A DNA stretch of 9,039 nucleotides, from contig CALKWH010000133.1 in NCBI GenBank assembly GCA_938004375.1, forward strand, positions 1-9,039, written 5' to 3'. The notes under the pieces were generated by a model. It did not search any database. It worked only from the letters and a program-made list of their open reading frames with translations, and was not told the DNA's origin. The DNA is from an uncultured Pseudomonadota bacterium. Its GTDB lineage: Bacteria; Myxococcota_A; Polyangia; HGW-17. Position 1 is the stretch's first letter, and each line of letters starts with the position of its first letter. This document shows, in pieces, positions 5,790 to 9,039 of the stretch. A program made the translations under genes and the position numbers.

Positions 5790-8700
5790 TTAGCCGATCG
5801 AGAGGCCCATGTGGGCGCGCAGCGCGGCGTACTCGGAGCTGATGATGAAGCGCAGCACTTCCTTGATGCGGTCCTTGGCCACCATGCCGGTGATGTTGTC
5901 CGGCTCGGCGAGCACCCAGGCCACCACGCGGCGGATGTCACACCCCACGAGGGTGGCGGCGCGCAGGCTGGTGCGGTGGTTGGCGTGGATCCAGCGCGTG
6001 ATCTCGGGCTCGAACTCACGCTGCAGTACGCGGGCGGCCACCGGCTTCAGGCTCTCCTGCACGGCGGTGGGCACGAACTCCTTGATGTGCGCCTTGAGCT
6101 TGTTGATCTCGGCCTCGCGGCCCGCCGGGAATTTGGGCGGGTTGTCCGGGGAGAGCACGGCGAAGGCCGCGTACAGGGCGTTGAACAGGTCGGTCGGCGC
6201 GGGCGCGGCGCGGCGGAACAGCCGCTCGGGACGCAGGAAGACGAGCTCGCGGGCGAAATTGTAGGCGGCCTCCTGCTCGTTCATGTGGGCGAACTTGCGC
6301 TCCTCGATGAGCCAGGACGGCAGCAGGCTGGTGCCCTCCTTGGTGTTGGCCAACTGGATCGGCAGCGGCAGGCCCTCGCGGGCGAACAACTCGGGGATGG
6401 CCGTGATCAGCAGGGTCTTGCTGACGTAACTGTAGGCCTGGCAGAAGGCGCGACGATCGGCGTCGAGGTCGATCTTCTTCTTGCGGTCCAACCCGTAGTC
6501 CTTGTGCGGAAGGGCATAGTACAGAGATAGATGGTGCCCCAGACCGGCCAGGATCTTGTTGATGTCCAGGCTCTCGTCCGGGCTCTGGAGCGTGTTCGCC
6601 CACAGATCGTCGGTGAGGATGCTCTTGGCGTGGGTGTACGTCTGGGAATAGCGGTCCGCGAAGATCTTCTCCTTCTGGTTGGCCTGGTGGAACATGTCCA
6701 GCACGGTGCAGAGGATCCAGGTGCGATCCTTGTTCTGGCGCGCGATCTGGATCTCGAGCAGGCGGCGCAGCATCTCGACGTTCTGCGGATCATGGTAGAG
6801 CAGTTTCTCGAAGGCGCTGCCAGCCTTATCGAGGTAGTCCGGGCCGGCCTCGATGTAGATCTGGGCGAGCTTGAGGTGCTGCTCGGGGGTGTCGTGGAGG
6901 TTGGCTGCGAATTCGAACGCGGCGACCGCGGTGGGATGGTCGCCGAGCTTGTCACGATAGATGTTGCCCAACTCTTCCCAGATCTGATAGTTGGTGCGGT
7001 TCTCGGGGTTGCGCTTGAGCTGGCGCCGCATGGCGCGGGTGACGTTGTGCCAATCCTCGCGAGCCTTGTAGATCTCGAGGATGCGGAAGAAGACCTCGTC
7101 GTTCTCGGCGTCCTGGTCCAGGCACATCTCGAACTGCTCCAGGGCGGCGTCGTGATCGCCGATCTCCTCGGAGAAGATCAGGCCGGCGCTGTAGTGGTAC
7201 TTCGAGCGCACGATGCCCGGCTCCTCGAGGGCGGCGAGCTTGAGGATGGTGGACACGACCTTGTCCCACTGCTCCACGAGATGGTAGAGGTCCATGGCGT
7301 TGGAGAGCAGCTCACGGTCGTCCGGACGCAGGGCGAGGGCCTTCTCCTGCATCTCCACGGCCTTGTCGGGATCCTTCACGGTGTCGAGGTAGAACCGGAT
7401 CAACTCGGCGTAGAGGTCGAGCTTCTTGTCGGTGTCGGGCTCGGCGTTGATCTTGTTGAGCTTGATCTTGGCGAGCTTGGCGTAGTCGTCGTGGGCCTCG
7501 CGCAGCCGCAGCACGGCCTCGGCCGCCTCCTGGGAGTTGTGGTTGGCTTCGAGCGCCTTGTCGTAGAAGGCGACCGCCTTGAGGTGGTCCCCCTTGCGCT
7601 CCTTGATCCCGCCGAGGCGGCAATAGATGTCGGCGACCTTCTCGGGGGACAGCGCGTCCCGGTGGGCGACGAGCAGGGCCTGGTACAGCGAGAGGGAGCC
7701 GTCCCACTCCTCCTTGCGGTAACGCAGCTCGGCGAGCTCCATGAGGACCTCGAGGCTGGTGGGGTCGAGCTCGCGCGCCTTCTCGAGGTACATCGCGGCG
7801 CGGTCGATGTCGCCTACCTTCAGGGCGACCCGTCCGGCCTTCAGGTGCAGGGCGACCTGCTCGGGCTTGGGTAACCCGGCGCTCTCGGTGACCAGCACGT
7901 GGAGCAGCGGCGCGGCCTTGTCCCACAGGCCCTTCTCGAAGTAGTGGTTGGCCAGCACCCGGACGGCCTTGGGGTGGCCGGGGGCCAGGGAGAGGAACTC
8001 CTCGTAGAGTGCGACGGCCTTGTCGACCACCGCCAGGCGGTCGGCGTAGATCTCGGCGACAGTGAAGACGATCTCGCCCTGCTCCTTCTGATTCTTCGTG
8101 GCCTTCATGGCGCGCTCGTAGTAGCTCGCGGCGCGCGTCCACTGTGCCTGGCGGCGGTAAACCTCGCCCAGCGCGGCGAGATAATGGAAGTCGTTCTCGT
8201 CCGCGGCCAGCGCCTTCTGCAGGGCGGCCTCGGCCTTCTCGACCTGCTCCAACGTCAGGTAGGCTTGCCCCAGCCGGCCCCAGGCCGCCGTGCGCTCCTT
8301 CTCGTTCTCGACGTGCTCGATGAGCTTCTCGAGGGTGGCCGCCGCGTTGGCGGTGGAGCCGGTGGCCTCGTACGCCTTGGCCGCGAGCTTCAGGGTGTCG
8401 GCGTTCTTCGGACGAAGCGCCAGGCTCTCCTCTAGCACGGGGACGGCGCCCTTGGCGTCGTCGAGCTGGGTCAGGAGCACCTCGCCGAGGCGGCGCAGCA
8501 ATTGGGAGCGGGTGCCCTCGGCCTGCACGACCTTGGTGTGGCGGTTGAGGGTCATCGCCAGGGCGTCCCACTGCTCCTCGGCGGTGTAGATGTCCTCGAG
8601 GCTGTCGTAGACGTCCTCTTCCTCGAAGCGCAGCTCGATGATCTTCTCGTAGCACTCGGCGGCGTTGGCCCGGGTCGAGGGCGTGAGGCGCCACTCGGCC

Positions 8701-8993
8701 GCCATGCGCTTGAGCAGGTTGATCTTCTCGGCGATGTCCGGGGTCACGTCGACCAGGATGCGCGCCGTCTTGAGGTAACCGCGCATGCGCCCGGTCTTCT
8801 CGTACAACTCGAGCAACTGGCGCAGCAACTTGACGTCGTCGTGCATGACCTCGAGCACGTGCTCGAGGATGTCGATGGCCTTGGAGTTGTCGTTGAGCTC
8901 GTGGGCGTACAGGAAGCCCAGCTCCCGACGGGCGGCGCGGGCCTCCTCGGCGTTCTCGGCGTACTCGACCTTGCGGTTGAGCAGCGCGCTGAG
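5790..8993 (-). CDS. Large tetratricopeptide-repeat protein, 5'-partial
   Basis: There are 1067 genomic codons plus a TAA stop at 5790-5792. The N terminus is missing, so the true length is unknown. About the first 770 residues (8993 to roughly 6690) are a nearly continuous array of about 20 TPR/HAT-like helical hairpins of 34-38 residues. Clear ones include AAWGRLGQAYLTLEQVEKAE, LAALGEVYRRQAQWTRAAS, LHLKAGRVALKVGDIDRAAM and IYCRLGGIKERKGDHLKAVA. These form a superhelical protein-binding scaffold. The last 300 or so residues are a separate conserved-looking domain (see that entry). No membrane segment or catalytic motif is visible in the available part. The apparent start MLFRS (GTG at 9008) is adapter-encoded and must be discarded; the genomic frame begins LSALLN at 8993. 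It is the first visible gene of a tight cluster with a zinc-ribbon protein and an MBL hydrolase. A scaffold or assembly role is plausible, but the specific function is unknown. Confidence 0.9.
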   Translation of the reverse strand, partial: LSALLNRKVEYAENAEEARAARRELGFLYAHELNDNSKAIDILEHVLEVMHDDVKLLRQLLELYEKTGRMRGYLKTARILVDVTPDIAEKINLLKRMAAEWRLTPSTRANAAECYEKIIELRFEEEDVYDSLEDIYTAEEQWDALAMTLNRHTKVVQAEGTRSQLLRRLGEVLLTQLDDAKGAVPVLEESLALRPKNADTLKLAAKAYEATGSTANAAATLEKLIEHVENEKERTAAWGRLGQAYLTLEQVEKAEAALQKALAADENDFHYLAALGEVYRRQAQWTRAASYYERAMKATKNQKEQGEIVFTVAEIYADRLAVVDKAVALYEEFLSLAPGHPKAVRVLANHYFEKGLWDKAAPLLHVLVTESAGLPKPEQVALHLKAGRVALKVGDIDRAAMYLEKARELDPTSLEVLMELAELRYRKEEWDGSLSLYQALLVAHRDALSPEKVADIYCRLGGIKERKGDHLKAVAFYDKALEANHNSQEAAEAVLRLREAHDDYAKLAKIKLNKINAEPDTDKKLDLYAELIRFYLDTVKDPDKAVEMQEKALALRPDDRELLSNAMDLYHLVEQWDKVVSTILKLAALEEPGIVRSKYHYSAGLIFSEEIGDHDAALEQFEMCLDQDAENDEVFFRILEIYKAREDWHNVTRAMRRQLKRNPENRTNYQIWEELGNIYRDKLGDHPTAVAAFEFAANLHDTPEQHLKLAQIYIEAGPDYLDKAGSAFEKLLYHDPQNVEMLRRLLEIQIARQNKDRTWILCTVLDMFHQANQKEKIFADRYSQTYTHAKSILTDDLWANTLQSPDESLDINKILAGLGHHLSLYYALPHKDYGLDRKKKIDLDADRRAFCQAYSYVSKTLLITAIPELFAREGLPLPIQLANTKEGTSLLPSWLIEERKFAHMNEQEAAYNFARELVFLRPERLFRRAAPAPTDLFNALYAAFAVLSPDNPPKFPAGREAEINKLKAHIKEFVPTAVQESLKPVAARVLQREFEPEITRWIHANHRTSLRAATLVGCDIRRVVAWVLAEPDNITGMVAKDRIKEVLRFIISSEYAALRAHMGLSIG
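5793..6690 (-). other. C-terminal non-TPR domain of the TPR protein
   Basis: This region of about 300 residues lacks the TPR pattern and runs from about FHQANQKEK to the C terminus. Landmarks are FARELVFLRPE (about 6225-6258), NHRTSLRAATLVGCD (about 5940-5985) and the ending LRFIISSEYAALRAHMGL. From memory, similar endings occur on large TPR proteins of myxobacteria. The two landmarks lie where an M48-type peptidase would carry HExxH and the downstream Glu ligand, but neither has the metal-binding residues. A catalytically dead peptidase-like fold is therefore a hypothesis only. Confidence 0.4.
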
Positions 8994-9039
8994 AGATCGG
9001 AAGAGCACACGTCTGAACTCCAGTCACCGAATACGATCT
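8994..9039. other. Illumina adapter contamination (right end)
   Basis: This is not genomic. It starts with AGATCGGAAGAGCACACGTC, continues through CAGTCAC (to 9027), then carries index CGAATACG (9028-9035) and ATCT, the start of the P7 flow-cell sequence. It is the exact reverse complement of the left-end adapter with the same index. The genomic insert ends at 8993, inside the TPR gene. Confidence 0.98.

Noticed and set aside
6531..7874. Long plus-strand open frame opposite the TPR gene
   Set aside because: It is Val/Leu/Gly/Glu-rich low-complexity antisense translation of a GC-rich coding region, with no domain signature.
1..9039. Perfect 45-bp terminal inverted repeats suggesting a transposon or a linear element
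   Set aside because: Both repeats match Illumina TruSeq adapter plus index exactly, and no transposase or replication gene is present.

Overview
The window is a contig of about 9 kb from a GC-rich bacterium, roughly two-thirds G+C by eye. It carries artificial sequence at both ends. Positions 1-45 and 8994-9039 are Illumina TruSeq read-2/i7 adapter with the same 8-base index in inverted orientation. Only 46-8993 should be treated as genomic DNA, and both terminal genes are cut by the adapter junctions. The gene content fits a Myxococcota/deltaproteobacterial-type chromosome: a very large TPR protein with a C-terminal domain of a type I associate with myxobacterial TPR proteins, FtsX-fold permeases, and TAGACT-like -10 boxes directly before start codons. 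This assignment is an inference from style and recollection, not from a search.

Left half, plus strand. A 5'-truncated serC (phosphoserine aminotransferase) is followed by a 148-bp gap. The gap holds an imperfect 30-nt tandem repeat with hairpins, a second hairpin, and a candidate leaderless promoter. Next come two FtsX/LolC-E/MacB-type ABC transporter permeases that overlap by 1 nt, with no ATPase gene in the window. The first permease has a Pro/Glu-rich insertion in its extracytoplasmic domain. After a 76-bp gap with a hairpin and a good sigma70-like promoter comes def (peptide deformylase).

Right half, minus strand. Read in transcription order, this is a 5'-truncated TPR protein (1067 genomic codons), a 151-aa protein ending in a zinc ribbon, and a GloB/YcbL-like metallo-beta-lactamase-fold hydrolase. 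Spacing is 5 nt and 2 nt, so they probably form one operon. It converges on def with only 2 bp between the two stop codons.

The left half is mostly housekeeping: serine/PLP metabolism, envelope transport or lipoprotein release, and N-terminal Met processing. The right-hand TPR/zinc-ribbon/MBL trio has no function I can name. No RNA genes, CRISPR arrays, prophage or transposase genes were seen. The terminal inverted repeat that might suggest a mobile element is adapter sequence. No gene-free stretch exceeds 300 bases.
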